From IMG/VR virus record IMGVR_UViG_3300033141_003432, positions 1 to 37,761 of that record: a DNA stretch of 37,761 bases, one strand, 5' to 3'. The stretch's first letter is position 1. Every line of letters begins with the position of its first letter. A program made the translations under genes and the position numbers. Below, one piece after another: positions 24,901-31,890 of this stretch. Under the pieces are notes generated by a model. The model searched no databases. It saw nothing but the letters and a program-made list of their open reading frames with translations, and was not told the DNA's origin. Origin of the DNA: a virus.

Positions 24901-27511
24901 ACTACCTGACCTTAAAAAACCATCAGAAAAGGAAGTAAGATTAATGGCTGGTCTTGATCCGGGCTTGGATAAATTCCTTGCTGAAGATGCTAAACCTATA
25001 ATTGATAAAGCCAAAGAGGCTGGGAGATTTTTATATAGCTTTACTAGGGCTATCCCTGAGATAATTTTACGGGCGTTGGAGCCAGCTAAAATAGTTGAGA
25101 AGAGACTCGGCCATGAGCCTTATACTACGGTAATGCGGGCTATTCACCGGCCTGAGCGGAAATTGTTGGAGTTTGATGAGATGCGCCTCAAAATTTTTGA
25201 CAGCAATTATAAAGAGATGGAAAAATGGTTTAATAATTTTTCTGAAAAAGAATTAGAAAACTTAATGTTTTCAAGAGGTGATCCAAACTCAGGAGAGGCC
25301 TTAATGATTCAAGATGAGGCTAGAAAAGCATTACCGACGGCACTAAAAGAACCTAGTATTATTAATGCAATCCAAGAAATAGCTAACTTTAACTATGAGT
25401 ATTTACAGACAGTAGTTGGGGATGATATTACTAAGGTTGAGGATTATTTCTATGGTCTTTACAAAAACCCAGGGATGGTAACAAAGTTTTTAGATTTTTG
25501 GAGAACGACAGAGAGATTTATTAAAGAGAAAAAATTGCCGACAGTAGCCGATGCTGAAGCTTTCGGTTTAAAATTAGTTGATGTAAACCCGGTAACTAAC
25601 CTTAGAAAAGAGTTTAGGGCTATTGCTAGACTAGAATCTTTACGTTGGATGGCTGAAGAGTTGTTGCGAATAGGGGATAGTAAATATATTGCTCTCTCTA
25701 CTGAGGCCCCAACTGTCAGTTATATGGCTGGAAAAATGTGGGAGAGTGTCCCGGACCCAACTTTCAAAGGTTTAGTAATGGAACCGTCGTTAGCTAATTT
25801 GATCAATAAGATGATAGCTACTAATAAGATTACTAGGCAACCATTACTTAATGCGTGGCGGCGGCTCAATAATACTTTAAGGCAGATCAAGTTCTTAGGG
25901 TCAGCTTTTCATTTGGGAGTTGAGGCCAAACAATCCGTTGCTGATGCTGGCTATTTAGGTTTTTATAAACCAACCGCAATCAGGGGTATTACCACCGGAT
26001 TTAAAAAAGATGATCCAATATTTAAAACTGAAGAGTACCGGGATTATATTGAACTTGGCGGTGGTCATCATTATAGTATTGAAGCTGAAGCCCAAAGAGA
26101 ATTAATTGAAATGTTTGATAAAATTTCGAGAGGCAACTATCTTGGCGGCATGATAAAGATGGGACTTGTACCATTTAAAGTTCCGGTTGGTTTCGTGGAG
26201 TGGATGTTTAATGATTACATTCCAAAATTAAAATATTCTAAATATTTGGATTTTCAGGCTAGCCAAGAGAAAAAACTTAACAGACCACTTACTGATAACG
26301 AAAAAATAAATATCATCAAAGAGGGGCAGAATTTCTATGGCGAAATGAATGAGCGCTTATTTGGCCGGAGTGGTACAGTTACCACGGCCTTGCGTTTTGT
26401 ATTTATGGCACCAGGTTTTGCTGAAGGTAACTACCGGACTATTCTTAAAGGGCTATTTCAATGGGGAGCCACTGCGAAGCTGGTTAAAAAACCTACCGGA
26501 AAGTTTGGGATTAAAGTTGAGAAAGGTAAAAACTTTAATGCCAACCGCTCAAGAGCAAATATGTTTAGCTCTCTTATTCTAACTGCTATTCTTGCAACAG
26601 TGGGGACTTTAATTCTTACTAGAAAGTGGCCCAAGAAACCTGAGGCACTAGAGGATGTTAGAGATATTTTTAAAATTGATACCGGAGTGGTTGATGATAA
26701 AGGTCGAAGAGTGTTGATTGACTTGCTTACTTATGATAAAGATTATTGGAATGTGATGTTTAATGTTTTACAAGGTCGGCCGGATAAAGCAATCTCGGAA
26801 AGTATTATTAGAATTGGTGGCATGAAAGCTACTACTCTTGGTGTTTTTTCTGACCTCACCAAGCTGATGATGGGTGAGGCCTTGTATGATTGGAAGGGAG
26901 ACAGGGTGCTTGAGATTACTGATACCTTTACTGAGCAGATGTTAAAGTTGGTAATTTATGAACTCAACCGGGCGCAGCCTATTTCTTTAAGCGTTTATCA
27001 ACAATCACGCCGAAGAGAAGCTGGTGTTATTATTTCAATTTTACAAATGGTAGTTGGGGTGCGGCCAACTAAAACAGAAGCAGATAAAGAAAAGCAAAAA
27101 GTAATGTCTCGGATTTATTCTCTCAAGGGCCAACAAGAAGAGCTTTACCAATACCTCGGTACTATTCGGAACCCCCGGGCAGCCATTGATGAGTATAATA
27201 CTTTAGTCATGCGGATTTTAAATAGTGAGATGGTAGAGAAGGAAATTAAAGAAGAGTGGGAGCCAAAGTTGATAGTTGATGTTGAACGGCTGCTGAGTAA
27301 TAAAGTTTATAGTTTGGCTGATCCGAAAGTTAGTCAAGAAGAGATTGACAAAAAAGTGAAGTGGCTCAAGAATTTTGACATTGATTTAGACGAGGCCTTA
27401 AAACTACTTCAGATTTATTGGGAAAGGCACCCGGTTAAAAATAGATTAAGCTCAACTCACTTAAAAAATGTTCGGGCTAGAGATCAACGACTCCGAGAAA
27501 GATTTGAGTAG
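21977..27511 (+). CDS. Large polyvalent virion protein with HNH-like domain
   Basis: 1844 residues. Residues 78-170 hold an HNH-like nuclease motif, DHIIPVALGG (His92) then NIQYL and a basic KNPFDRKSRQQGK stretch. A Pro-rich linker (about 415-485) follows. Residues about 510-660 form a mixed alpha/beta module, part of which is encoded by DNA that on the other strand is a tRNA gene (about residues 635-659). Residues 1010-1844 are mainly helical, with a membrane-like helix near 1530 (SLILTAILATVGTLIL). A short motif, DFxxIRxx, occurs at about residues 4, 26 and 456. Proteins of this size and mix in podoviruses are packaged and ejected with the DNA as early effectors. Confidence 0.72.
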   Translation: MALDFGKIRQRMTGEAPATKIKPRLDFSAIRERLPKLAIPPAPTEPEPVAKRLPAWAGGGEYLVVPGMPGELAREERGYGTFKVKAGKERDHIIPVALGGTSQDPNIQYLNDANWFDKTFRKNPFDRKSRQQGKMVVELKAIEDYEAGDISLAEARLRVANWDNVPPSKVKIWFDAITETAAPVIKELRGLPADEPLFQLPTSEQKRIWREATKEAVVKVSQDVGRFFFGLPFEFGLDVVSGIKELAGGEPIKEVQIPVVSTVTGKLKPHSEVKKEQQAQGREIAKSMGVTDPAAQGALGAVIPFITEDLLRAVATAGIAVRLGATGGEIANLRNYNKVADFKVKSGEIIQPPANQTPFEKFVVGKAPRVKNFEIPLTDTKGNTGFVKFNEVPAGVRVRVYAPANLKGAQSIVPTTPAGVKAIVPGITPPPAPAPAVKPPVVPPVVKPVPPISRPDFAKIRAEVKIAPPAPVAPEIPKVTPPTPKPAKIVPEVAKKVVPEPITPDFSQYSEASKKTALAFEQSKNQVPIAKLGEIQFEMGDFGKNKIVSKVKQVDRFSAKELPETIKNIKSNYRASDDPKNYRVDNKVWVAEMPDGELRAIYTRVNKSGLEEIINWHKINKQKAPEYLSTLKSFGSPTGIRTQKIPLEGERFVRLAYGTKPSIPQPKKPVKSFIEEQKNKVDQLDTEIFEQVEQFRKDLGYKVDKTGKGRVTYKIAGEEYTAFSLKKLKRGMAKEANAMRAEAKRILYENDPEFRKLVDKYDELWRETSGKDINVDKIFNELTKEIEIYEPKTKLPEVGRPAPKVEKPKRAVEAEVKPKVEPKKEIKKLPKSVKEKFNNAIKGIREDIKEDPDGHPAAIIHGRGFTFVDDLEALYDYVVSKGDTGFAKIMEEAGVVKKKPPIPKAKPKEFKVGDVIETSEGLKQTIREIKGNSVYFTDEKGVDYFGFARSTLRTLIKEGAWKKLEVEKPPIPPAKLPDLKKPSEKEVRLMAGLDPGLDKFLAEDAKPIIDKAKEAGRFLYSFTRAIPEIILRALEPAKIVEKRLGHEPYTTVMRAIHRPERKLLEFDEMRLKIFDSNYKEMEKWFNNFSEKELENLMFSRGDPNSGEALMIQDEARKALPTALKEPSIINAIQEIANFNYEYLQTVVGDDITKVEDYFYGLYKNPGMVTKFLDFWRTTERFIKEKKLPTVADAEAFGLKLVDVNPVTNLRKEFRAIARLESLRWMAEELLRIGDSKYIALSTEAPTVSYMAGKMWESVPDPTFKGLVMEPSLANLINKMIATNKITRQPLLNAWRRLNNTLRQIKFLGSAFHLGVEAKQSVADAGYLGFYKPTAIRGITTGFKKDDPIFKTEEYRDYIELGGGHHYSIEAEAQRELIEMFDKISRGNYLGGMIKMGLVPFKVPVGFVEWMFNDYIPKLKYSKYLDFQASQEKKLNRPLTDNEKINIIKEGQNFYGEMNERLFGRSGTVTTALRFVFMAPGFAEGNYRTILKGLFQWGATAKLVKKPTGKFGIKVEKGKNFNANRSRANMFSSLILTAILATVGTLILTRKWPKKPEALEDVRDIFKIDTGVVDDKGRRVLIDLLTYDKDYWNVMFNVLQGRPDKAISESIIRIGGMKATTLGVFSDLTKLMMGEALYDWKGDRVLEITDTFTEQMLKLVIYELNRAQPISLSVYQQSRRREAGVIISILQMVVGVRPTKTEADKEKQKVMSRIYSLKGQQEELYQYLGTIRNPRAAIDEYNTLVMRILNSEMVEKEIKEEWEPKLIVDVERLLSNKVYSLADPKVSQEEIDKKVKWLKNFDIDLDEALKLLQIYWERHPVKNRLSSTHLKNVRARDQRLRERFE
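23878..23953 (-). tRNA. tRNA-Arg(TCT), antisense inside polyvalent gene
   Basis: Read on the minus strand, 76 bases form a full cloverleaf: 7-bp acceptor GGTCCCA/TGGGACT (first pair G-T), T8 A9, D arm GGCT/AACC with GG in the loop and one C-A mismatch, anticodon arm CTCCC/GGGAA with loop CTTCTAA (anticodon TCT, one C-A mismatch), a 4-base variable loop, a perfect T arm CTGGG-TTCGAAT-CCCAG, discriminator G and an encoded CCA. It would read AGA codons, which this phage uses freely for Arg. On the + strand the same DNA is translated as the familiar antisense-tRNA peptide SPTGIRTQ within the 1844-residue protein, with no frame break. Confidence 0.88.
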
Positions 27512-27555
27512 TGGATAACTTGGGTATTGACATAGTTTTCGGGATATGATAAGAT
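27511..27555 (+). promoter_or_regulatory. Early promoter with overlapping DnaA-type box
   Basis: TTGACA (27527-27532), a 17-base spacer and TGATAAGAT (27547-27555, extended -10) form a strong promoter. GTGGATAACT (27511-27520), matching the DnaA box core TTATCCAC on the other strand, ends 6 bases before the -35. Start site about 27562, ATG at 27577. It probably drives the small-gene operon to 30772. Confidence 0.7.
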
Positions 27556-27576
27556 GTGTATAACTAATACAAAACT

Positions 27577-27750
27577 ATGTCGGAAAATACTAAAATTGGG
27601 TTAATTATTGTCACCATTATAATCTTTGTACAGGCCTTGGGTTATTTTTTTAGTTATTCGGATCAGGTTAAAAATAACTGTGCTGAAGGGACTAGTAATT
27701 ATAATGATTGGAAATGGTGTGTAATACATCATGGGGTCTCACCTTCATAA
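27577..27750 (+). CDS. Small one-pass membrane protein, first early gene
   Basis: 57 residues. A short polar N-terminus, one membrane helix at about 7-28 (IGLIIVTIIIFVQALGYFFS), then a polar, Cys-containing tail with Trp residues (NCAEGTSNYNDWKWCVIHHG). It is the first gene after the 27527 promoter. The two Cys could pair outside the cell. First early genes of phages often act against superinfection or host defence, but nothing here proves that. Confidence 0.58.
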   Translation: MSENTKIGLIIVTIIIFVQALGYFFSYSDQVKNNCAEGTSNYNDWKWCVIHHGVSPS

Positions 27751-27755
27751 AAACT

Positions 27756-27932
27756 ATGTTAATTACTAAAAAAGAAGTTAAGAAACAATACGGGGGGCTA
27801 GAAGATTTACAGAAAAAAGTAGTTTCAAGGATTGCCGTAGATATTATTGAAGATCCCCTGATGACTCGAGGGATGAAAGCCGTAATTGCTGGCCTTATTT
27901 TATTTACTGATTTATCAAAATATGATGGCTAA
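27756..27932 (+). CDS. Hypothetical early protein
   Basis: 58 residues from ATG 27756; an ATG at 27708 in the same frame overlaps the upstream gene and is less likely. Helical, with KKEVKKQYGGLEDLQKKVVS at the start and a hydrophobic AVIAGLILFTDL at the end. It overlaps the next gene by 11 bases. No family recognised. Confidence 0.58.
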   Translation: MLITKKEVKKQYGGLEDLQKKVVSRIAVDIIEDPLMTRGMKAVIAGLILFTDLSKYDG

Positions 27933-28107
27933 GTATAAAGATTTACCCTTTATTGTTAGGAACAAAGAAGTATGGCGGAAAGACCCGGCTAATTTACATA
28001 ATAAAGATCTTAACCCAATTTGCGATATTTATAACCTAAATGAGGATAAAGTGAGACTAGCTATCCTAAAAGCTAATCAAAGAGTCAATAGTTATTATGA
28101 TATATAA
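27922..28107 (+). CDS. Hypothetical early protein
   Basis: About 61 residues, with two tandem ATGs at 27922 and 27925 inside the upstream gene's end. A far-upstream start at 27886 would overlap more. The sequence is charged, with a helical end (NEDKVRLAILKANQRVNSYY). It overlaps the next ATG (28097), so the genes form a chained operon. Function unknown. Confidence 0.58.
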   Translation: MMAKYKDLPFIVRNKEVWRKDPANLHNKDLNPICDIYNLNEDKVRLAILKANQRVNSYYDI

Positions 28108-28384
28108 AAAAGTAAAAAGAAAACCAAAATTTGAAACAGGTACTATTATTGGTGCCGAGGTAATAAAAGTTGATGGAGATTTTATTTTATTTAAAAAACC
28201 TAGAGTCGATTTATTTAGAGGTAAGAAGTATAATGGCCATTATATTATTCTAATTAATTTTAAAGAAAATAAAGAGTGTTCTTTTTGGATTAGAGATATA
28301 ACTGAATTAGATAAGCCAGAAATATTTAATCTTTACTACGAAGAGTTGGTAAATGCAATTAATAAAATAATTAAAAAGAAATGA
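28097..28384 (+). CDS. Hypothetical small basic protein
   Basis: 95 residues: strand-rich N-terminal two thirds (GTIIGAEVIKVDGDFILFKK, HYIILINFKENKECSFWIRD) then a helix (LYYEELVNAINKIIKKK). It looks like a compact alpha/beta fold. The stop TGA overlaps the next ATG, proof that TGA is a stop in this genome. No motif recognised. Confidence 0.6.
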   Translation: MIYKKVKRKPKFETGTIIGAEVIKVDGDFILFKKPRVDLFRGKKYNGHYIILINFKENKECSFWIRDITELDKPEIFNLYYEELVNAINKIIKKK

Positions 28385-28878
28385 CAAAGGAGAGACTAAA
28401 TAATTTAATTGAATCCGTAAAGGCTGTAAAATCCCAGAGAGGCTACAATGCCCGGGAAGAACTTATCTATGAGAAATGGGAGATTGGTGAATGTATTATT
28501 AAAGAACCAGAATATATTAAATCTGCAAAAGGTAGTGGAGAGATTATTGATGCTATTGCTGAAGCCTTAGAAATGTCAACAACTGATATTCATTATTGTA
28601 TTCAATTTTTTACTGAGTACCCTGATGGAGTTTCCACGGCCATGGAAAAGCTAGGAATGGACGCAAGCTGGACCAAAATTAAAGAAGAGTGTTTAGGCGC
28701 GGAAAAAGAAGAAAAGATAAAAGAACCCCGGTATAAACTATCAGAAGTTGAGAAGGCTTTTAGGAATTGGATTATAAAATTTAATAGATCGGGTAATGGT
28801 GTAGGACAAGAGAATTTTGATTTAGCAGAAACAGATATAGACATTGAGTGGAAAAAATTTAGTAATTTACTTAAATAA
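28381..28878 (+). CDS. Putative helical DNA-associated protein
   Basis: 165 residues, mostly helix. Residues 25-75 have a W-IG--I---E start and a later AIAEALEMSTTDIHYCIQFF stretch that recalls the N-terminal winged-helix region of DUF1016/DUF3102-type proteins. The match is weak and from memory. The C-terminal third is charged and ends within an acidic helix. It directly precedes the nuclease gene, so a DNA transaction role is plausible. Confidence 0.5.
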   Translation: MTKERLNNLIESVKAVKSQRGYNAREELIYEKWEIGECIIKEPEYIKSAKGSGEIIDAIAEALEMSTTDIHYCIQFFTEYPDGVSTAMEKLGMDASWTKIKEECLGAEKEEKIKEPRYKLSEVEKAFRNWIIKFNRSGNGVGQENFDLAETDIDIEWKKFSNLLK

Positions 28879-28909
28879 AGAAGATTTCACCGGTGGTGGA
28901 AAGAACTAT

Positions 28910-29350
28910 ATGACCATTAATAGTAAAATTATAGGCAACAACGCCGAGAACGACTGGGCTACCTTTCTAAAAAATAGAGGTATAGATAAACTGGCCCGGA
29001 GAGATAAGCAATCCGGCGGTGGCAATAAAGAAAAGTCTGATATTGGCAACAGTTTAAATATCAACTTTGAAGTCAAGGCCGGCAATCAGGTCCCAAAGAA
29101 ACTAGAGGATTTTTATGCGCAATCTCTTAATGCCGCTTGTAAAACCCACACTATCCCCTATGTAATTCTAAAACGCCGTTTTAAGCGTCAAGACGAGTTT
29201 TTAGTGGTAATGAATGGTTTTGACTGGGCTGACCTCTATAAACGCGCTAGAGAGCCAAAGAAGGTAGACTCAGCAGACAGGGAGATAGGCTGGGCGTTGA
29301 AGGGAGTTATCATGGCTTGTAAAAAGTTATTAAAATTAGTTGATGTATGA
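28910..29350 (+). CDS. PD-(D/E)XK nuclease, Holliday-junction-resolvase-like
   Basis: I start it at ATG 28910 (146 residues), after GGTGGTGG and just before the first conserved helix; an upstream start at 28844 overlaps the previous gene. Key residues: Glu13 in NNAEND, Asp44 (KSDIG), Glu54-x-Lys56 (FEVKAG), then a QSLNAA helix and PYVILKR strand. This order, E-xn-D-x9-ExK with SGGG before the Asp, matches phage resolvases of the archaeal Hjc/VRR-like fold. It would resolve branched DNA before packaging. It is one of only two recognisable DNA-metabolism proteins here. It ends in an ATGA overlap. Confidence 0.76.
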   Translation: MTINSKIIGNNAENDWATFLKNRGIDKLARRDKQSGGGNKEKSDIGNSLNINFEVKAGNQVPKKLEDFYAQSLNAACKTHTIPYVILKRRFKRQDEFLVVMNGFDWADLYKRAREPKKVDSADREIGWALKGVIMACKKLLKLVDV

Positions 29351-29559
29351 AGTGGAAAAATTTGGCTGAAAATAAATGCCCTAGTTGTAATGCTGATTTT
29401 TCTAAAGCAACCTCTTGGCAGGGTGGTAAAATTTATTGTGGTTGTGGATTTAAAATATCAGAAAAGCGTATGACTGAAATAGTTTGTAGTATGAATACTA
29501 AATTAGCACAAAAGATGAATAACCCACCAGTTGATTATTCAATATATGAAATTCTATAA
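29347..29559 (+). CDS. Zinc-ribbon protein
   Basis: 70 residues starting in an ATGA overlap with the nuclease. Zinc ligands are likely CPSC (residues 11-14) and CGC (about 32-34), an unequal ribbon. The C-terminal part is helical (KRMTEIVCSMNTKLAQKM). It overlaps the next gene by 14 bases. Its coupling to the nuclease suggests a nucleic-acid role, not shown directly. Confidence 0.6.
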   Translation: MKWKNLAENKCPSCNADFSKATSWQGGKIYCGCGFKISEKRMTEIVCSMNTKLAQKMNNPPVDYSIYEIL

Positions 29560-30235
29560 ACTGGCAAAAATACAGCGTCCTGGTTGGCTCGGTTGGAAGG
29601 AGTCAAACCGCCGCCGTTTATTTACCCGACTGGGAGTAGCTATATTAAAATCCGGGATCACGAAGTATAAACCGAAATGGAAAAAAAAGAAGCGCCGGAT
29701 TTTACGCTCTATTTGCCTATTGGCTGGTTGCCTAATTATATTTTTGTTAATTGAAAGGTCGAGCTGGGCTACTGCTGATAGTGGTATACCGGCGCCTGAG
29801 GTGGTTGCGGAGAGGGAGCAACCCGAAACAGCCACCTCAACTGGTGTACTTAATCACTTGCCGGTTTCAAGAAATGTTATAACTAAAACTAATCAAATTG
29901 TTTATGGCTACTCATCAACAGAAGATCAAACTGATGGAGACCCTTTTACCACTGCTAACGGAGAGACAGTCACGGATGGTGGTATTGCTAATAATTGCTA
30001 CCCATACTCCACAACAGTTCAAATTGATAGTAAAGTATTCAGGGTCAATGACAGACTAAATACTCGTTATGGCCACTGGGAAAACGGGCAATACTGTTTG
30101 AGTGGTAATACCGGGATCAAGAGATGTTATGATGATTGTACTCAGTCCCCGGGTTATTGGGATATTTGGTTTCCGACCTATGAGCAAGCTGATAGCTGGG
30201 GAGCTAGATATAAATTAGTAAAAATTCTACTATGA
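29546..30235 (+). CDS. Membrane-anchored 3D-domain wall hydrolase
   Basis: 229 residues from ATG 29546 (a TTG at 29531 is an alternative). A very basic N-terminus (KWKKKKRRILRS) leads into a membrane helix at about 56-71 (CLLAGCLIIFLLI). Residues about 118-229 form a 3D (Asp-Asp-Asp) domain, the double-psi beta-barrel of MltA-type lytic transglycosylases: YGYSST, then KVFRVNDRLNTRYG and DIWFPTYEQADSWGARY. The Asp residues in VNDR and DIWF match catalytic-type positions of that family. It would cut peptidoglycan at the membrane. Being early-side and anchored, it may act in lysis or in wall remodelling. Confidence 0.72.
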   Translation: MKFYKLAKIQRPGWLGWKESNRRRLFTRLGVAILKSGITKYKPKWKKKKRRILRSICLLAGCLIIFLLIERSSWATADSGIPAPEVVAEREQPETATSTGVLNHLPVSRNVITKTNQIVYGYSSTEDQTDGDPFTTANGETVTDGGIANNCYPYSTTVQIDSKVFRVNDRLNTRYGHWENGQYCLSGNTGIKRCYDDCTQSPGYWDIWFPTYEQADSWGARYKLVKILL

Positions 30236-30444
30236 AAAATAGTATTTGTGTTACGCCTTATAATATCCGACAGTGGGAGACCACTATTGAAGTAGCTAAA
30301 GGAGTTTATATCACGGCCTCAGACGCTTTCAATGCCGAACTGAAAGCCGCCCGGGAGGAAGTGGAACAGTGGCGAGACTGGTATTATAGTTTAAAAAGAC
30401 AAGTAGACGCAACTAAAGCAGAGGTAACTAATAAAGAAGAATAA
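30232..30444 (+). CDS. Hypothetical coiled-coil protein
   Basis: 70 residues in an ATGA overlap with the hydrolase. N-terminal strand-like part (ICVTPYNIRQWETTIEVAKG) and a long helix (FNAELKAAREEVEQWRDWYYSLKRQV). No motif recognised. Co-translation with the hydrolase could mean a lysis accessory protein. Confidence 0.58.
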   Translation: MKNSICVTPYNIRQWETTIEVAKGVYITASDAFNAELKAAREEVEQWRDWYYSLKRQVDATKAEVTNKEE

Positions 30445-30463
30445 TAATTAACTAAAAAAATTT

Positions 30464-30772
30464 ATGAGTGAAGAAGTACGCGAGGGAGTTACTGATACTC
30501 AGCCAACTCCACCACCGCCACTACCATTAGTGCCGGATCAAAAATCATTAAAATTAGAGAGAATTGTAAATGCTTTTCTAATTGCCGTTCTTGCCTTTAT
30601 AGTCGGAGCTATGATGATGGCGTTTAAGGATACTCCTAGTGCCTCTGACGCGGCCGAGGAAGCTATCAGTAGAGTAATAAGGCGAGACTATGAGCAAGTC
30701 GCAAATGAGACCCTTTTAAAAGTCATTAAAGAAAAAGGGCTTTGTAACACCTTAGAGGCGACAGAAGAGTAA
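30464..30772 (+). CDS. One-pass membrane protein, hypothetical
   Basis: 102 residues. A Pro-rich cytoplasmic start (DTQPTPPPPLPLVPDQ), one membrane helix at about 37-58 (VNAFLIAVLAFIVGAMMMAF), then an acidic helical tail. This is the topology of bitopic holin or spanin-like proteins. It ends the operon that holds the 3D hydrolase, just before the structured RNA at 30793. Confidence 0.6.
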   Translation: MSEEVREGVTDTQPTPPPPLPLVPDQKSLKLERIVNAFLIAVLAFIVGAMMMAFKDTPSASDAAEEAISRVIRRDYEQVANETLLKVIKEKGLCNTLEATEE

Positions 30773-30786
30773 ATTTATAATATAAT
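30758..30786 (+). promoter_or_regulatory. Promoter for structured RNA B
   Basis: GCGACA (30758-30763, 4 of 6 matches) with a 17-base spacer and TATAAT (30781-30786); a second overlapping TATAAT lies at 30776-30781. The start site would be near 30793, exactly where the non-coding structured region begins. Confidence 0.55.
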
Positions 30787-30792
30787 AAGAAA

Positions 30793-31080
30793 ACGGTGCG
30801 CCGGACTCATTACTCTAGCGTATGCGCAGGTGCTAAGGTGATTACCTGAATTGACAGGGAAGGGACAACTGGGTGGAGTTTAAATCATCCTAGCTTTAGC
30901 ACTCATCTTTTGATGGCGATTGGTAAGTTCGACCTACCAGCCAAAAGTTAGTTTTACTGATAAACCTTTCTAACTTATCGCCATCAGAGGTTGGGGATAA
31001 AAAAATCCCGGGGCCGAAATTGGATATACCCGGGAACAAAAACTCACTAGCAGTTTTTAGTTTATAAACAGGTTGTCTAC
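30793..31080 (+). ncRNA. Structured intergenic RNA B
   Basis: A 350-base gap with a promoter in front and no convincing gene. Core: a 10-bp perfect stem TGATGGCGAT/ATCGCCATCA (30911-30920/30977-30986) closing a three-way junction with TGGTA/TACCA (30921-30925/30935-30939) and AAGTTAG/CTAACTT (30945-30951/30970-30976), the latter stacked directly on the closing stem. Downstream GGGAT/ATCCC (30994-30998/31005-31009) competes with CCCGGG/CCCGGG (31007-31012/31029-31034). 30862-30889 matches 2915-2948 in RNA A (GGGACAA, GGGTG and TTTAAATCATC), and AAACCTTTCTA is also shared. Likely a phage small RNA of a family present twice. Confidence 0.65.
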
Positions 31081-31122
31081 TTGTTAAGACGCAGTTTAAC
31101 ACATTTTATTACACTTGTCAAT

Positions 31123-31332
31123 ATGACGCCGCTACAAACAACTTGCCGTAAGTGTTCAAAACCAATTTTCTTTATAAAGACTAAAAAGGGAAAACACATG
31201 CCGGTTGATCCGAAACCGATAAAGGTAATTACTGAGGAAGGTGAGGTGGTTACTGGTTATTTTCCTCACTGGGCTATTTGTACTGACCCGGACGCCTTTA
31301 GGAAAGGTGGGAAGTTTTTTGAGGGTGGATAA
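31123..31332 (+). CDS. Zinc-ribbon protein of a common phage type
   Basis: 69 residues from ATG 31123; a TTG at 31081 is poorer. Zinc ligands: CRKC (residues 8-11), later HW-IC (about 56-59). The pattern CRKC-KPIFFIKT-KGK-MPVDP and PHWAIC is a small ribbon family common in phages. Function unknown. A weak promoter (TTGTTA 31081-31086, TTTTAT 31104-31109) with a TGTTAA/TTAACA inverted repeat precedes it. Confidence 0.66.
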   Translation: MTPLQTTCRKCSKPIFFIKTKKGKHMPVDPKPIKVITEEGEVVTGYFPHWAICTDPDAFRKGGKFFEGG

Positions 31333-31357
31333 CTCTTTTATAAAGTCGTGGTATAAT
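31325..31357 (+). promoter_or_regulatory. Extended -10 promoter with DnaA-type box, dnaA-IV gene
   Basis: TGGTATAAT (31349-31357) is a perfect extended -10; no good -35. GTGGATAACT (31325-31334) sits just where the -35 would be. Start about 31364, so the leader before ATG 31368 is about 4 bases, near-leaderless. The box placement suggests that the protein regulates its own gene. Confidence 0.65.
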
Positions 31358-31367
31358 GTAGATAAGT

Positions 31368-31733
31368 ATGACTCAAGACCAAAAAATACAATTAAAAAAG
31401 AAGTTGATTGAAATTTCAACCCCTGAAGAGTTTATCAAGTTTGTAGCTGAATTTCACGGTTTTGACCTAGAAGCCATGTGCGGTCCCGCCCGACACCGAG
31501 AGCTAGTTGATGTCCGCGCAAAGATAGTACGGGCGTTGAAAGATAAGTGGAATATGACCTATGTTAGTATTGGACGGCTTCTAAATCGCGATCATACCAG
31601 TATTTTATACCTATACCGACGGCCTGTTACTAACTTGTGGAAGGTACCTGAAAATCCTCTTGATGGAGTGTGTACAGTTGAGGGTGAAAAATCAGAAGAG
31701 AAAAAAGAGTATAATTTACCAACAAGTCAGTAA
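31368..31733 (+). CDS. Stand-alone DnaA domain IV-like DNA-binding protein
   Basis: 121 residues. Residues 10-85 match DnaA domain IV: an R-R-L-VDVRAKIVRALKD helix and the signature IGRLLNRDHTSILYLY (RDHT at 74-77), which in DnaA reads the box TTATCCACA. The AAA+ ATPase, domain I and domain III are all absent, so it cannot open DNA itself. The C-terminus is a short acidic/basic tail. It lies between two copies of the matching box (31325 and 31753) and next to an AT-rich gap. Inferred role: recruits host DnaA or helicase to the phage origin, and regulates early promoters; it could also act as a decoy that blocks host initiation. Confidence 0.85.
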   Translation: MTQDQKIQLKKKLIEISTPEEFIKFVAEFHGFDLEAMCGPARHRELVDVRAKIVRALKDKWNMTYVSIGRLLNRDHTSILYLYRRPVTNLWKVPENPLDGVCTVEGEKSEEKKEYNLPTSQ

Positions 31734-31890
31734 TAGTTTGTCTACAGGTGAGGTGGATAAGTCAAAATAATTATTCGCTTATTTTAACCAAAATTTAGAG
31801 TTATCCCTATTATCCACTTTCTTATTATTATTATTAAATATATATATAAAGATTATAATAATAACAGTTAATTCTTAAAGAAAAAAACTT
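31734..31890 (+). other. Candidate replication origin
   Basis: A non-coding gap with two DnaA-type boxes in opposite orientation: GTGGATAAGT (31753-31762) and TTATCCAC (31810-31817), plus a degenerate AGTTATCCC (31799-31807). They are followed by a highly AT-rich stretch (31820-31868, runs of TTA, TATATATA and TAATAATAA) that would serve as an unwinding element. It lies immediately after the DnaA domain IV gene, as origins often do. Confidence 0.66.

Noticed and set aside
28381-28384. TGA recoding, as in some CPR lineages and their phages
   Set aside because: ATGA overlaps at 28381, 29347, 30232 and 32677 use TGA as a stop with the next ATG in place, so the standard stops apply.
30896-31102. 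Minus-strand frame of 68 residues
   Set aside because: It lies on structured RNA B and is open only because of the inverted repeats.
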